Under the pieces are notes generated by a model. The model had not been told where the DNA came from. It did not search any database and saw only the letters and a list, made by a program, of their open reading frames with translations. The position numbers were made by a program, and so were the translations under genes. Shown piece after piece: positions 1 through 8,746 of a stretch of 64,000 nucleotides of DNA. The stretch lies in contig NZ_SORW01000053.1 in NCBI RefSeq assembly GCF_004405105.1, positions 1 to 64,000 on the forward strand, given 5' to 3'. The stretch comes from Jeotgalibacillus sp. R-1-5s-1. Its GTDB lineage: Bacteria; Bacillota; Bacilli; Bacillales; Jeotgalibacillaceae. The first letter of the stretch is position 1, and every line of letters starts with the position of its first letter.

Positions 1-151
1 CCTGGCACCGATAGAGTATCGGTACCAGGCCGTAGCGTAGTTCTAAGCTTTTTTCTTTTTTACTGTCTACTTGACAGGGTGCAGTTCAATCAGTGTCCCG
101 CTTTTATGATTATGTCAGTCCAGGCCGTGAAGCCGGGGCTGACATACAGAT
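1..151. other. Non-coding 3' flank of pdp with two hairpins
   Basis: No gene is visible. Positions 1-29 form an inverted repeat of about 12 bp (CCTGG.ACCGATA against TATCGGT.CCAGG) cut by the window edge. Positions 112-146 form a second hairpin with TATGTCAG/CTGACATA at its base, directly after the pdp stop. Neither is followed by a clear U-tract in the pdp direction, so I do not call a terminator. Confidence 0.45.
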
Positions 152-1459
152 TTATTCTCCTGTTACTTCACCAACGATCAGGGCTGGCGCATGTCCTTCC
201 TCTGATACGATGATGCTTTCATACAATTTTTCTTTAACGCGCTCAACTTCGGTCAAATCATTCGCATAAATCGTTACAAGTGATTCTCCCTTTTCAACAG
301 AGTCGCCAACTTTTTTATTCAGCATTAAGCCGACTGCAAGATCAATTTCACTTTCTTTTGTTGCGCGGCCAGCCCCAAGCCACATTGCTGCTGTTCCGAC
401 ACTATCCGCAACAATCCGGCTGACCTTACCGCCTTCTTTTGCCTCTAGTTCAATTTTATGCTCAGCCTGAGGGAGTCTTGATGGATCATCAACGACGGAT
501 GCATCTCCACCCTGTCCCGCAAGAAATGCTTTGAAACGGTTAAGTGCTTCACCATTTTTAATGACTTCTTCAAGCTTTGTTCTTGCCTCTTCAAGACTTC
601 CTGCTTTACCGGCAAGGTAAACCATGTAGCTGCCGAGTACTAAACATAACTCCGTTAAATCCTCTGGACCTTCACCTTTCAACGTATCGATGGCTTCTTT
701 TACTTCTAGCGCATTTCCAATCGCTAAACCGAGCGGCTGGCTCATATCCGAAATTACAGCCATCGTTTTACGGCCAACATTGTTTCCGATCCGTACCATG
801 GCTTCAGCAAGTTCACGTGCCTGCGCTTCGTCTTTCATAAATGCTCCCGCACCTGTTTTTACATCAAGTACGATGGCATCCGCACCGGCCGCAATCTTTT
901 TGCTCATAATAGAGGAAGCGATGAGCGGGATGCTGTTCACCGTTGCTGTAACATCACGAAGTGCATAAAGCTTTTTATCAGCAGGTGTCAGGTTCCCACT
1001 TTGTCCGATCACAGCAAGCTTCTCTTCATTGACTAGACGGGTGAATTCTTCACTTGAAAGCTCCACATGGAACCCGGGAACCGCTTCCAGTTTATCAATC
1101 GTTCCACCTGTATGACCAAGACCGCGTCCGCTCATTTTTGCAACCGGAACGCCAACTGCCGCAACAAGAGGTCCAAGAATTAAAGTAGTCGTGTCACCAA
1201 CTCCCCCTGTTGAGTGCTTATCGACCTTGACGCCTTCAATCGCTGAAAGATCAATCTGATCACCTGATTCAACCATAGCCATTGTCAGGTCTGCACGTTC
1301 CTGCTGGGACATCCCTTCAAAATAAATCGCCATTAAAAGAGCGCTGACCTGATAATCAGGAATCGTTTCATTTGTATAACCTTCAATCACAAAGTTGATT
1401 TCTGCCTGTGATAATTCGCCGCCATTACGTTTTTTCTCAATGATATCGACCATTCTCAT
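152..1459 (-). CDS. pdp: Pyrimidine-nucleoside phosphorylase
   Basis: Cytosolic nucleoside salvage enzyme that phosphorolyses uridine, deoxyuridine and thymidine to base plus (deoxy)ribose-1-phosphate. The 435 residues match the family length. KHSTGGVGD at 81-89 is the phosphate/K+ loop and [11 protein letters not shown] at 110-120 is the thymidine/pyrimidine phosphorylase signature. The ATG follows a GGGGAAA ribosome site. It lies 112 bp downstream of drm on the same strand, and its pentose-1-phosphate product is the substrate of Drm, so co-expression makes sense. In B. subtilis the drm neighbour is pupG; here no purine phosphorylase separates the two genes. Confidence 0.95.
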   Translation of the reverse strand: MRMVDIIEKKRNGGELSQAEINFVIEGYTNETIPDYQVSALLMAIYFEGMSQQERADLTMAMVESGDQIDLSAIEGVKVDKHSTGGVGDTTTLILGPLVAAVGVPVAKMSGRGLGHTGGTIDKLEAVPGFHVELSSEEFTRLVNEEKLAVIGQSGNLTPADKKLYALRDVTATVNSIPLIASSIMSKKIAAGADAIVLDVKTGAGAFMKDEAQARELAEAMVRIGNNVGRKTMAVISDMSQPLGLAIGNALEVKEAIDTLKGEGPEDLTELCLVLGSYMVYLAGKAGSLEEARTKLEEVIKNGEALNRFKAFLAGQGGDASVVDDPSRLPQAEHKIELEAKEGGKVSRIVADSVGTAAMWLGAGRATKESEIDLAVGLMLNKKVGDSVEKGESLVTIYANDLTEVERVKEKLYESIIVSEEGHAPALIVGEVTGE

Positions 1460-1514
1460 TGTCGTTTCCCCGTTTCTTTTTAATATAGTGTGGCAATTGA
1501 TTCAGGACTAATAC

Positions 1515-1560
1515 CGGGAACCTGTTTACATGCTGTTGTTCATCGAAACGGGTTCCCGGA
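1515..1560 (-). other. Long hairpin between drm and pdp
   Basis: CCGGGAACC.GTTT pairs with AAAC.GGTTCCCGG, a 14-bp stem with one mismatch and an 18-nt loop. The sequence after it in the drm-to-pdp direction is not U-rich. An mRNA processing or stabilising element, or a weak terminator, are the options. Confidence 0.4.
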
Positions 1561-1571
1561 TTCTGTGCCTA

Positions 1572-2750
1572 TTAAATTAAGTCCTTTAAGAAACTTCTAC
1601 CGAACTTAGGTGCTTTTACGTTAAAGTTTTCTGCAACCGTTGCACCGATATCAGCAAACGTTTCGCGAAGCTCAAGCTGACCTGCTTCCTTTAATTTTGG
1701 AGAATACACAAGAAGCGGCACATATTCACGGGTGTGATCCGTTCCGTGATGGACAGGATCATTTCCGTGGTCTGCTGTAATAATCAGCAGGTCATCCTCT
1801 GTCATTTTTTCAAACACTTCCGTCAGACGCTGATCATATGCTTCAAGCGCTTCACCATATCCTTTAGGGTCTCGGCGGTGACCAAACAGCGCATCAAAGT
1901 CAACAAGGTTCAAAAAGCTTAAACCTGTAAAATCACGGTCGAACGTCTGGATAAACTTATCCATTCCATCCATGTTGTCATTTGTGCGAAGAGAATCTGT
2001 CACTCCCTCACCATTGTAAATATCAGAGATCTTCCCGATTGCTACAACATCATAGCCGCTATCCTTTAATTCATTCATGACAGTGCGCTCAAACGGTTTT
2101 AAAGCATAGTCATGGCGATTAGATGTACGCTTGAATGAACCCGGTTCTCCAATAAATGGACGGGCAATGATACGGCCAACCAGATATTTTTCGTCCAGCG
2201 TCAGCTCTCTTGCGATTTCACAAATACGGTACTGCTCTTCAATCGGAATAATATCCTCATGCGCAGCAATCTGCAAAACAGGGTCAGCTGACGTATAGAC
2301 GATCAGCGCACCGGTTTTCATGTGCTCTTCTCCTAATTCGTCAAGAATAGCTGTTCCGCTTGCAGGCTTATTCCCAATCACTTTTCTGCCCGTTTTCTCT
2401 TCAAGCTGATCAATCAGCTCCTGCGGGAATCCTTCAGGGTACACTTTAAACGGTTTATCAATGTTAAGCCCCATGATCTCCCAGTGACCTGTCATCGTAT
2501 CCTTACCAACAGAAGCCTCCTGCATTTTTGTGTAGTAAGCCATCGGGGAAACCGCTTTCTCAATTCCCTTAATCTCTTCGATATTTGAAAGTCCCAGCTT
2601 ACCCATATTTGGCATATTCAGACCATTCATATGGTCAGCAATATGACCAAGTGTGTGCGCCCCTTTATCATTAAAATCAGCTGCGTCCGGTGCTTCACCA
2701 ATACCCACCGAATCCATTACGATCAGGTGGACGCGTTTAAATGTTGACAT
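1572..2750 (-). CDS. drm: Phosphopentomutase
   Basis: Interconverts (deoxy)ribose-1-phosphate and (deoxy)ribose-5-phosphate, linking nucleoside breakdown to central metabolism. It is an alkaline-phosphatase-fold metalloenzyme of 392 residues, the usual length. The N-terminal [13 protein letters not shown] (11-23) supplies a metal-binding Asp, KDTMTGHWE (83-91) contains the phosphorylatable Thr85, and ADHGNDP near the C-terminus supplies further metal ligands. I start it at the ATG after AAAGGAGGAAGACGG; the in-frame codons further upstream have no ribosome site. A promoter lies just upstream (2781-2810). Confidence 0.95.
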   Translation of the reverse strand: MSTFKRVHLIVMDSVGIGEAPDAADFNDKGAHTLGHIADHMNGLNMPNMGKLGLSNIEEIKGIEKAVSPMAYYTKMQEASVGKDTMTGHWEIMGLNIDKPFKVYPEGFPQELIDQLEEKTGRKVIGNKPASGTAILDELGEEHMKTGALIVYTSADPVLQIAAHEDIIPIEEQYRICEIARELTLDEKYLVGRIIARPFIGEPGSFKRTSNRHDYALKPFERTVMNELKDSGYDVVAIGKISDIYNGEGVTDSLRTNDNMDGMDKFIQTFDRDFTGLSFLNLVDFDALFGHRRDPKGYGEALEAYDQRLTEVFEKMTEDDLLIITADHGNDPVHHGTDHTREYVPLLVYSPKLKEAGQLELRETFADIGATVAENFNVKAPKFGRSFLKDLI

Positions 2751-2780
2751 CCGTCTTCCTCCTTTAATCTGCATGTTTCT

Positions 2781-2810
2781 ATCATAACTGCATCCTGTTC
2801 AGTCTGACAA
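2781..2810 (-). promoter_or_regulatory. Sigma-A promoter candidate for drm
   Basis: On the minus strand TTGTCA (2805-2810) and TATGAT (2781-2786) are separated by 18 bp. The decamer AGTCTGACAA covering the -35 is repeated exactly at 2824-2833, 23 bp away, which could be an operator pair. Position fits drm, 30 bp before its ATG. Confidence 0.5.
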
Positions 2811-2835
2811 GATATTCGTCTGAAGTCTGACAACT

Positions 2836-2866
2836 AATTTCACCCGTGATCAGGCTCTCGGGTGAA
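2836..2866 (-). terminator. Hairpin at the end of xerD
   Basis: TTTCACCCG pairs with CGGGTGAAA. The xerD stop codon falls in the loop. The following sequence is only weakly U-rich, so this is at best a partial terminator between xerD and drm. Confidence 0.4.
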
Positions 2867-3737
2867 ACTGCGAATAAACCTCGCGAATCCGTTTCGTTGA
2901 TACGTGTGTGTAAATCTGAGTAGTGGAAATATCTGCATGTCCAAGCATTTCCTGAACCGCTCTCAAATCCGCCCCGTTCTCAAGTAAATGTGTGGCAAAT
3001 GAATGCCTTAACGTATGAGGGGTGAGCTCTTTTTCAATTCTTGCTTTTGAAGCCAGTGACTTCAGGATTTTCCAGAAACCCTGTCTGCTTAAACGATTCC
3101 CGTGATGATTGAGAAACAGAGCGCTCTCCCGGCCTTTTTTCATCTGATTTCTCGTCTGGTTCAAATACGTATTCAGGACGTCTGCAGCCGTTTTTCCTAT
3201 GGGAATAATTCTTTCTTTATTTCCCTTTCCCCTGCACCTGATAAACCCCATTTCGAGATTCACATCATCTGCATTCAATCCGATCAGCTCACTGACGCGC
3301 ATGCCTGTTCCATATAAAACCTCAAGCATGGCTTTGTCACGCCAGCCGTTCTTTTTAGAAAGATCCGGTGCATTCAGCAATTCCTCCACTTCCTCCAGAT
3401 TCAAAACCTTCGGAAGCGTCTTTTCTGCTTTTGGTGTCTCCAGGTGCTCAGTAGGGTCTTCCTGACAGCGCCGGTCCCGCATTAAGAAATGATGGAAAGA
3501 CCTGATTGAAGACGTATGACGGGCGATGGTCCTTGAAGATTTTCCTTTTGTTTTTAACAGGTGAAAAAACTGAAGGATATGTACCCGCTTAATATCACAA
3601 ACATCAGACAGCTGCTCAACTTTTATTAAGTATTCAATATAGCTTTTCAAATCCCGTTCATAGGATTGAACCGTATTTTTAGACAACCCTTTTTCCACAA
3701 CCATAAACTGAATAAAATCCTGCAGGTGATCCTTCAT
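2850..3737 (-). CDS. xerD: Tyrosine site-specific recombinase XerD
   Basis: With XerC/CodV it resolves chromosome dimers at dif. The 295-residue protein has the N-terminal SAM-like core-binding domain (about 1-90) and the catalytic domain. The catalytic set is complete: Arg147 (GTGMRVSEL), Lys172 region, His241/Arg244 ([12 protein letters not shown]), His267 (LGHADIS) and Tyr276 (TQIYTHV). Its place between drm and fur is the conserved Bacillus location (ripX), so it is a housekeeping recombinase and not a phage integrase. The ATG follows AAGGGGGAT. Confidence 0.95.
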   Translation of the reverse strand: MKDHLQDFIQFMVVEKGLSKNTVQSYERDLKSYIEYLIKVEQLSDVCDIKRVHILQFFHLLKTKGKSSRTIARHTSSIRSFHHFLMRDRRCQEDPTEHLETPKAEKTLPKVLNLEEVEELLNAPDLSKKNGWRDKAMLEVLYGTGMRVSELIGLNADDVNLEMGFIRCRGKGNKERIIPIGKTAADVLNTYLNQTRNQMKKGRESALFLNHHGNRLSRQGFWKILKSLASKARIEKELTPHTLRHSFATHLLENGADLRAVQEMLGHADISTTQIYTHVSTKRIREVYSQFHPRA

Positions 3738-3922
3738 CGCATATCCCCCTTACCTTACCATTGTATTATGGAAGCCCGGTAAAGTCATCTTTCGTATTCA
3801 AAATGTAAAAGAGGCTTCGTTTGTTATTTTATAAAACTTAATTAATTACCCTAACAAGTTGGAATTAAGCTGACACTATCATCATTTCATTCTCAAAAAT
3901 GATTACTTGAAAACTTACAAAA

Positions 3923-4156
3923 GGGCCTGGGGCATCCGTAGACTCCTACGGCAGAGAAGCGACAGGTGAGCCAGCTGTGCTGCGCACATCTGGCTCACCG
4001 CGCGACCTTAGAAAAGCTGAGACGACTCGTCCAGCCCCGACAAGCATAAGTCGAAGATGAAAAGAGGGCTGACCTTCGCCCTCGTCCATCTTTGACTTAT
4101 GACTCGAGGGGCTAGTCGCCGCAGCTAGACACAAACGGAAGGTGGAATACGGCCCG
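3923..4156. repeat. Composite hairpin repeat, locus 1 (B + A modules)
   Basis: The 480-bp gap between xerD and fur is mostly this element. Outer arms GGGCC...ATCCGT and ACGGA...GGCCC are roughly complementary. Module B (3941-4010) holds the hairpin GTGAGCCAG...CTGGCTCAC at 3966-3998. Module A (4013-4134) is a long imperfect hairpin of about 25 bp, capped by AGCCCC/GGGGCT, ending CAGCTAGACACAA. The same modules recur at 11921-12351, 26246-26487, 30810-30922, 34643-34785 and 56231-56550. Nothing else is visible in 3738-3922. Confidence 0.85.
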
Positions 4157-4179
4157 GTTTTATTATTAATCAAAATAAA

Positions 4180-4209
4180 AAACGAGACATATCAATGAAT
4201 GTCCCGTTT
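4180..4209 (-). terminator. Terminator after fur
   Basis: AACG.GACAT pairs with ATGTC.CGTT, with an A/T-rich flank on the downstream side of fur. One internal mismatch. Confidence 0.45.
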
Positions 4210-4218
4210 GTTCTTCAA

Positions 4219-4671
4219 TTATCCCTCATCCGTTCCATCATGGCATCTGTGACAAATACCGTGAAACGTAAGACGGTGATCTTTAATTTTAAAATTCCAG
4301 TCGCGTTCAACAATTTCTTCCACATCTTCTAGAAGGTCATCCTGTATTTCATCTACCGTTCCGCACTCAAGACAGATCAGGTGGTGATGAAAATGGGCTG
4401 CTCCCTCTTTCCGAAGATCATAGCGCGAGACACCGTCACCAAAGTTGATTTTATCCACTACTTTTAATTCAGATAAAAGTTCAAGTGTCCGGTAGACAGT
4501 AGCCAGTCCAATTTCAGGCGCTTTTTCCTTCACTAGTAAATAAACGTCCTCTGCACTAAGGTGGTCTGCTTCATTTTCAAGCAGAACCCTTACTGTCGCT
4601 TCGCGCTGAGGGGTCAGCTTATAGCTGGCTGAATGCAGCTGTTTTTTAATTCTTTCAATCCTGTTTTCCAC
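4219..4671 (-). CDS. fur: Ferric uptake regulator Fur
   Basis: Fe(II)-dependent dimeric repressor of iron uptake. The winged-helix domain occupies about 1-85 and the dimerisation/metal domain follows. HFHHH (93-97) with Cys100/Cys103 and Cys140/Cys143 give the regulatory and structural metal sites. Sequence closely follows the B. subtilis protein as I know it. I choose the GTG at 4671 (150 residues) because GGGAGGGG lies 6-9 nt upstream and the N-terminus then reads MENRIERIKKQLHS, the family start; the longer reading has no ribosome site. It sits between spoIIM and xerD as in Bacillus. Confidence 0.95.
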   Translation of the reverse strand: MENRIERIKKQLHSASYKLTPQREATVRVLLENEADHLSAEDVYLLVKEKAPEIGLATVYRTLELLSELKVVDKINFGDGVSRYDLRKEGAAHFHHHLICLECGTVDEIQDDLLEDVEEIVERDWNFKIKDHRLTFHGICHRCHDGTDEG

Positions 4672-4699
4672 TATGTACCCCTCCCTCGCATTATCAGTT

Positions 4700-4747
4700 C
4701 TCATTATAACAAACCAACTGCTAAATGCAAACGATAATCATTTTAAT
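4700..4747 (-). promoter_or_regulatory. Fur/PerR-box-like sequences upstream of fur
   Basis: GATAATCATT (4731-4740) is half of the classical Fur 19-mer, and minus-strand TTATAAT and TGATAAT half-sites occur at about 4689-4712. None forms a complete 7-1-7 palindrome, so autoregulation or PerR control is only suggested. Confidence 0.3.
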
Positions 4748-4783
4748 TTAAGGAGGATATTTACTATTAATTAATAATTATTA

Positions 4784-5401
4784 TTATGTAATAAACCATT
4801 TAGCCCATTGAACCGGAACAACCAGCTCTACTGCAGCACCAGCAGCTGCGATAATCAGAACGAATAACAGGATAGAACAGTAAGTAAGACCTGTTTTGCG
4901 GAAAGCCGGGCCAAATGACTGCCGCGTTAACACGCTTCTCCACAGTTGAAAAGTCAGGATAGTAGCCTGGCTGCATACGATCAGATAGACCGGAATAAGC
5001 AGCAGGTTCTGCGGCAACAGAAGACCTGCTGCATGCCATACTCCTTCCCATCCGCTCTGATACACAAGAAAACCTGCAGCAAAACCGAACAGACAGCCTT
5101 TTATGTACAGTAAAAACCATGCAGCCGGGATTCCGATCAGCGTCAGCCCTGACAGCCACATAAAAAATAAAATGACCAGATCTGCCAGCATATATGATTT
5201 AATCGTTTCGATTTGAGCGGTCAGTGTACCTTCAGGCCAAATCAGATTCAGACTGTCTATTGTCACATTGTGTGATGAGAAGTCATTGACCAGAATGGCT
5301 CCGGTCACTGTTCCACCTGCCAGCAGGAGTAAACTGAACAGGTAAAATGAAAGATGGCTTTGTAAATACCGGTGTAATTGACGTGCTGCGGGTCCTTTCA
5401 C
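4784..5401 (-). CDS. spoIIM: Stage II sporulation protein M
   Basis: Membrane component of the SpoIIDMP peptidoglycan-degrading machine that drives septal thinning and engulfment in the mother cell. The 205 residues carry about five hydrophobic segments (roughly 17-37, 74-98, 101-121, 128-150, 170-195) and the family-typical LPQNLLLIPVYL near 130-141. GTG start at 5401 after AAAGGAGG with 8-nt spacing. That ribosome site is base-paired in a strong hairpin with upstream sequence (see 5411-5454). Located between nudF and fur, the conserved Bacillus position. Confidence 0.9.
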   Translation of the reverse strand: MKGPAARQLHRYLQSHLSFYLFSLLLLAGGTVTGAILVNDFSSHNVTIDSLNLIWPEGTLTAQIETIKSYMLADLVILFFMWLSGLTLIGIPAAWFLLYIKGCLFGFAAGFLVYQSGWEGVWHAAGLLLPQNLLLIPVYLIVCSQATILTFQLWRSVLTRQSFGPAFRKTGLTYCSILLFVLIIAAAGAAVELVVPVQWAKWFIT

Positions 5402-5410
5402 GTATGATGC

Positions 5411-5454
5411 CTCCTTTTATTTTGCATTTCTCCATTGTATGCAAATAAAAGGAG
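5411..5454 (-). promoter_or_regulatory. SD-sequestering hairpin with sigma-E-like -10 in its loop
   Basis: Minus strand: CTCCTTTTATTTGCAT (5439-5454) pairs with ATGCAAAATAAAAGGAG (5411-5427), 16 bp with one bulge. The 3' arm contains the spoIIM Shine-Dalgarno. The junction of 5' arm and loop reads CATACAAT (5434-5441), an exact sigma-E -10 core. A start point 6-8 nt further on would omit the blocking 5' arm. The -35 is weak (ATTCAT about 15 bp upstream). Confidence 0.6.
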
Positions 5455-5467
5455 TTCATGAATGTAA

Positions 5468-6013
5468 TCAGCTTTGCTGAAGTCTCAGGTGCAGGACGGC
5501 ATAAGCGGTTTTGGCATCAAAAATGCGTTGTGTTTTTACACATTCCTCTGCCTCTTCAAGCGTCAGTTCAATAAGCTCAACGAATTCATCCTCATCCGTT
5601 GCGCTGGCATTTTCGATTTTATAAAGATCTTCAGCAACAAAAACGTGAACCAGTTCATCAGCAAAGCCCGGTGACGTATAAAAAGAAATAAGCGGCTTCA
5701 ACTCCCGGCAGCCATAGCCTGTTTCCTCCTCCAGTTCACGGACAGCCGTAATATGAGGCTCTTCCCCCGGCTCAAGTTTTCCAGCCGGTATTTCAAGAAT
5801 GGAACGCTCAAGTGCTTTGCGGTACTGTTCCACCATGATGATTTTCCCCTCATCGGTGACAGCAATGACGCAGACAGCACCGGGGTGTTTAATGATTTCA
5901 CGTTTAGACGTTTTGCCATTCGGCAGTTCAACCTCTTCAATTTGGAGGTTAATGATTTTCCCTTCATACAGAACTTCTTTAGAAATCGTTTTTTCTTCGA
6001 ATTTTTTCATCAT
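5468..6013 (-). CDS. nudF: ADP-ribose pyrophosphatase (Nudix hydrolase)
   Basis: Hydrolyses ADP-ribose to AMP and ribose-5-phosphate. The complete Nudix box (G-x5-E-x7-REUxEExGU) covers residues 78-100, with RELEEETGY at its end. 181 residues is normal for NudF. The ATG at 6013 follows GAGGAGTG; the GTG two codons upstream overlaps the ribosome site and is unlikely. It is divergent from the yqkF-type reductase gene. Confidence 0.92.
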   Translation of the reverse strand: MMKKFEEKTISKEVLYEGKIINLQIEEVELPNGKTSKREIIKHPGAVCVIAVTDEGKIIMVEQYRKALERSILEIPAGKLEPGEEPHITAVRELEEETGYGCRELKPLISFYTSPGFADELVHVFVAEDLYKIENASATDEDEFVELIELTLEEAEECVKTQRIFDAKTAYAVLHLRLQQS

Positions 6014-6130
6014 AATCACTCCTCAACTGATATTGTATCAGCCTTTCTTATGCAAAGACACGATAAAGCAGACTGTTTGAATATAAGACATTTTGAGAAT
6101 ACACTAACTATATGAAGGAGGAGATGTACG

Positions 6131-7048
6131 ATGATTAAAAGAATTATCGGTTCATCATCGCTTGAAGGGACATTGCTCGGACTTGGCTGCATGTCTATCG
6201 GGACTGATAAAAAGAAGGCAGAGGAGATCCTGTTAACGGCATTTGATCAGGGTATTAATTATTTCGATACTGCAGATCTGTATGATTACGGCCAAAATGA
6301 GGAACTGGTTGGTGAAGTGCTAAAGCAGGTCAGAAACGAGGTTTTGATTGCAACCAAGGTTGGCAATAAACCAAACCCGGCAAGAGACGGCTGGTCCTGG
6401 GACCCTTCAAAGCAATACATAAAAGAGCAGGTTAAAAACAGCCTCAAGCGCATGCAAACCGACTACATTGATTTATATCAGCTTCACGGCGGCACGCTCG
6501 ATGACCCGATTGATGAAACCATTGAAGCGTTTGAAGAACTGAAAGCAGAGGGACTAATCCGCGAATACGGTTTTTCCTCCATCCGCCCGAATGTCATTAA
6601 TGAGTATGCGCCGCGCTCATCGGCGGTATCCAATATGATGCAGTACAGCCTGCTCGACCGCAGACCTGAGGAACAGGCATTCCCGATCCTTGAGAATAAC
6701 GGCGTCTCTGTCATTACGCGCGGACCGCTTGCAAAGGGATTATTGTCTGCTCAGTTTAAAAAGAAGCTTGACCAGGCTAAAGACGGTTTTTTGAATTATG
6801 ACCAACAGGAGCTTACCGAGCTGCTTCATGCTCTGCAGGATAAGTTTGAAAACCGTTCACTTGAGGAATTAGCAATACAGTTTAATGCCTCACAAAAAGT
6901 CGTCTCCACCATTATTGCCGGTGCAAGTTCAAAGGAACAGGTGCTTTCAAATGTGAAAGCCATGGAGTCCCCTGCGTTGTCAGATGAAGAAATTGCCCTT
7001 TTAAAACAGCTGACCAAAGACAACGGATACAGCGAACACCGCTTATAA
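6131..7048 (+). CDS. yqkF: Aldo/keto reductase, YqkF type
   Basis: NADP(H)-dependent (alpha/beta)8-barrel reductase of unknown physiological substrate. The catalytic tetrad is visible as Asp46, Tyr51, Lys76 and His119 (NYFDTADLYDYG, ATKVG, YQLHGG). 305 residues. The ATG follows AAGGAGGAGATGTACG. Ends in a strong bidirectional terminator facing yqkE. Confidence 0.9.
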   Translation: MIKRIIGSSSLEGTLLGLGCMSIGTDKKKAEEILLTAFDQGINYFDTADLYDYGQNEELVGEVLKQVRNEVLIATKVGNKPNPARDGWSWDPSKQYIKEQVKNSLKRMQTDYIDLYQLHGGTLDDPIDETIEAFEELKAEGLIREYGFSSIRPNVINEYAPRSSAVSNMMQYSLLDRRPEEQAFPILENNGVSVITRGPLAKGLLSAQFKKKLDQAKDGFLNYDQQELTELLHALQDKFENRSLEELAIQFNASQKVVSTIIAGASSKEQVLSNVKAMESPALSDEEIALLKQLTKDNGYSEHRL

Positions 7049-7056
7049 ATCACGAT

Positions 7057-7103
7057 ACAAAAAAGGACCGCCTGCAGCGTTATGACAGGCGGTCCTTTTT
7101 GTA
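7057..7103. terminator. Bidirectional terminator between yqkF and yqkE
   Basis: AAAAAGGACCGCCTG pairs with CAGGCGGTCCTTTTT; A- and T-runs on both sides serve both convergent genes. Confidence 0.85.
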
Positions 7104-7340
7104 TCAGCTTTTGTAATCCTTCCAGTTCATCCTGCTTTCATCAAGCAGTTCTTCAAAGGATTTATTTTTCTCGCGCTCGATGCGTTCAGCTTCTTTTTGT
7201 CTGATCCGCTCCTGACGCGCTTTTTCTTCCGCTTCCACAGCATTTTTCTTCAGGTTTTGGAGTTTTTCAAGCATGTCCTGATTCAGTGAATCTTTCAGGC
7301 TTGGTTCCTTCTCCTGCTGTTTGTGATATTCTTTTCTCAT
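7104..7340 (-). CDS. yqkE: YqkE family protein (DUF3886-like)
   Basis: A 78-residue, highly charged, predicted coiled-coil protein (Glu/Lys/Arg-rich from about 25 to 70, ending FEELLDESRMNWKDYKS). Function unknown. Position next to yqkF and the composition agree with B. subtilis YqkE. It is 36 bp downstream of scoB on the same strand. Confidence 0.8.
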   Translation of the reverse strand: MRKEYHKQQEKEPSLKDSLNQDMLEKLQNLKKNAVEAEEKARQERIRQKEAERIEREKNKSFEELLDESRMNWKDYKS

Positions 7341-7376
7341 TTGATTACCTCCGTTAGGCGGCGTGCTGAACGGATG

Positions 7377-8039
7377 TTAGAAGGCTCCTGTTTTAACGTG
7401 TTCAGGCACGTGAAGCTCGGCTTCAGTGGAAGACACAATCTCTTCTACTGTAAAACCTTCCGCCACTTCCGCAAGCACTAACCCCTTTTCTGTAACATCA
7501 ATGACTGCACGCTCGGTAATAATCCGGTTGACAACCTTTTTACCGGTCAGAGAAAGTGAACATTCCTTCAAAATCTTAGGCTGCCCATCCCGGTTGACAT
7601 GCTCCATAATGACAATAATCTTGCGGGCACCATGAACGAGATCCATCGCACCGCCCATTCCTTTGATCATCTTACCCGGGATCATCCAGTTTGCCAAGTC
7701 ACCGGACTCCGATACTTCCATTCCGCCTAAAATGGCCACATCCACATGACCACCTCTGATCATGGCAAACGATTCGGCACTATCAAAGTAGGCAGCCCCT
7801 TTCACAGCCGTCACGGTTTCTTTTCCGGCGTTGATCAGGTCAGCATCGACTTCATCCTCTGTTGGATAACGTCCAATACCGAGCAGTCCGTTTTCCGATT
7901 GTAAAATGACCTGCTTATTTTCTGACAGATGATTGGCGACAAGGGTCGGCATCCCGATCCCGAGATTAACATAATCACCATCATTGATTTCTTTTTCCGC
8001 ACGTTTGGCAATCGTTTCTCTAACCTTTTGTTTATCCAT
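7377..8039 (-). CDS. scoB: Succinyl-CoA:3-ketoacid CoA transferase, subunit B
   Basis: Transfers CoA from succinyl-CoA to acetoacetate, allowing acetoacetate from leucine or poly-hydroxybutyrate breakdown to be split by thiolase. 220 residues, class I CoA-transferase. The SENG motif at 48-51 holds the catalytic Glu49. GIGMPT near the N-terminus binds CoA. 17 bp after scoA in a thiolase-scoA-scoB operon. Confidence 0.93.
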   Translation of the reverse strand: MDKQKVRETIAKRAEKEINDGDYVNLGIGMPTLVANHLSENKQVILQSENGLLGIGRYPTEDEVDADLINAGKETVTAVKGAAYFDSAESFAMIRGGHVDVAILGGMEVSESGDLANWMIPGKMIKGMGGAMDLVHGARKIIVIMEHVNRDGQPKILKECSLSLTGKKVVNRIITERAVIDVTEKGLVLAEVAEGFTVEEIVSSTEAELHVPEHVKTGAF

Positions 8040-8056
8040 GTTGACACCTCTCCTCT

Positions 8057-8746
8057 TTATGCTGTCACCGTTCTTCTTTCAATGCGTTTCTCCTGATCAG
8101 CCTGGATCAGGTGCTGTACGTAAATGCTTGGCGTATGAATCTCATTTGGATCAAGATCCCCGATTTCAACAAGCTCTTCCACTTCAGCGATTGTTACTTT
8201 TCCTGCTGCTGCGATCATTGGATTGAAATTACGCGCCGTTTTGCGGTACACGAGATTTCCCATTTTATCGCCTTTCCAGGCACGTACTAGACTGACGTCC
8301 GCCTTCAGCGCCTGTTCAAGGACATATTCTTTTCCGTCAAATTCACGAACTTCTTTTCCTTCCGCTACCGGGGTTCCGACGCCTGCGGGAGTGTAAAAGG
8401 CAGGAATTCCGGCGCCGCCTGCACGGATGCGCTCTGCAAGCGTTCCCTGCGGCACAAGCTCCACCTCAAGTTCGCCCGATAACACCTGGCGCTCAAATTC
8501 CTTGTTTTCCCCGACATACGAGCCGATCATTTTTTTAATCTGACGGTCATGAAGAAGCAGTCCCAGGCCCCATTCATCGATGCCGCAGTTATTTGAAATC
8601 ACGGTTAAATCTTTTACACCGCTGTCCATTAAAGCAAGAATGAGCTGCTCCGGGATCCCGCATAAACCAAAACCGCCTACCATCACGGTGTCGCCGTCTT
8701 TAATATGTGAAACAGCTTCAGCTGCATTAGAATAAATGGTTTTCAT
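8057..8746 (-). CDS. scoA: Succinyl-CoA:3-ketoacid CoA transferase, subunit A
   Basis: Partner of ScoB. 229 residues with the subunit A signature [10 protein letters not shown] (24-33) and the glycine-rich [15 protein letters not shown] near 110-125. Its ATG overlaps the thiolase stop as TAATG, so the two are translationally coupled. Confidence 0.93.
   Translation of the reverse strand: MKTIYSNAAEAVSHIKDGDTVMVGGFGLCGIPEQLILALMDSGVKDLTVISNNCGIDEWGLGLLLHDRQIKKMIGSYVGENKEFERQVLSGELEVELVPQGTLAERIRAGGAGIPAFYTPAGVGTPVAEGKEVREFDGKEYVLEQALKADVSLVRAWKGDKMGNLVYRKTARNFNPMIAAAGKVTIAEVEELVEIGDLDPNEIHTPSIYVQHLIQADQEKRIERRTVTA

Noticed and set aside
2850-3737. XerD as a phage or island integrase
   Set aside because: Sequence and position match the chromosomal dimer-resolution recombinase; no att sites or phage genes nearby.
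3946-4173. 75-codon open frame on the minus strand between xerD and fur
   Set aside because: It lies wholly in the composite hairpin repeat; similar frames appear in other repeat copies with different reading, and there is no ribosome site.
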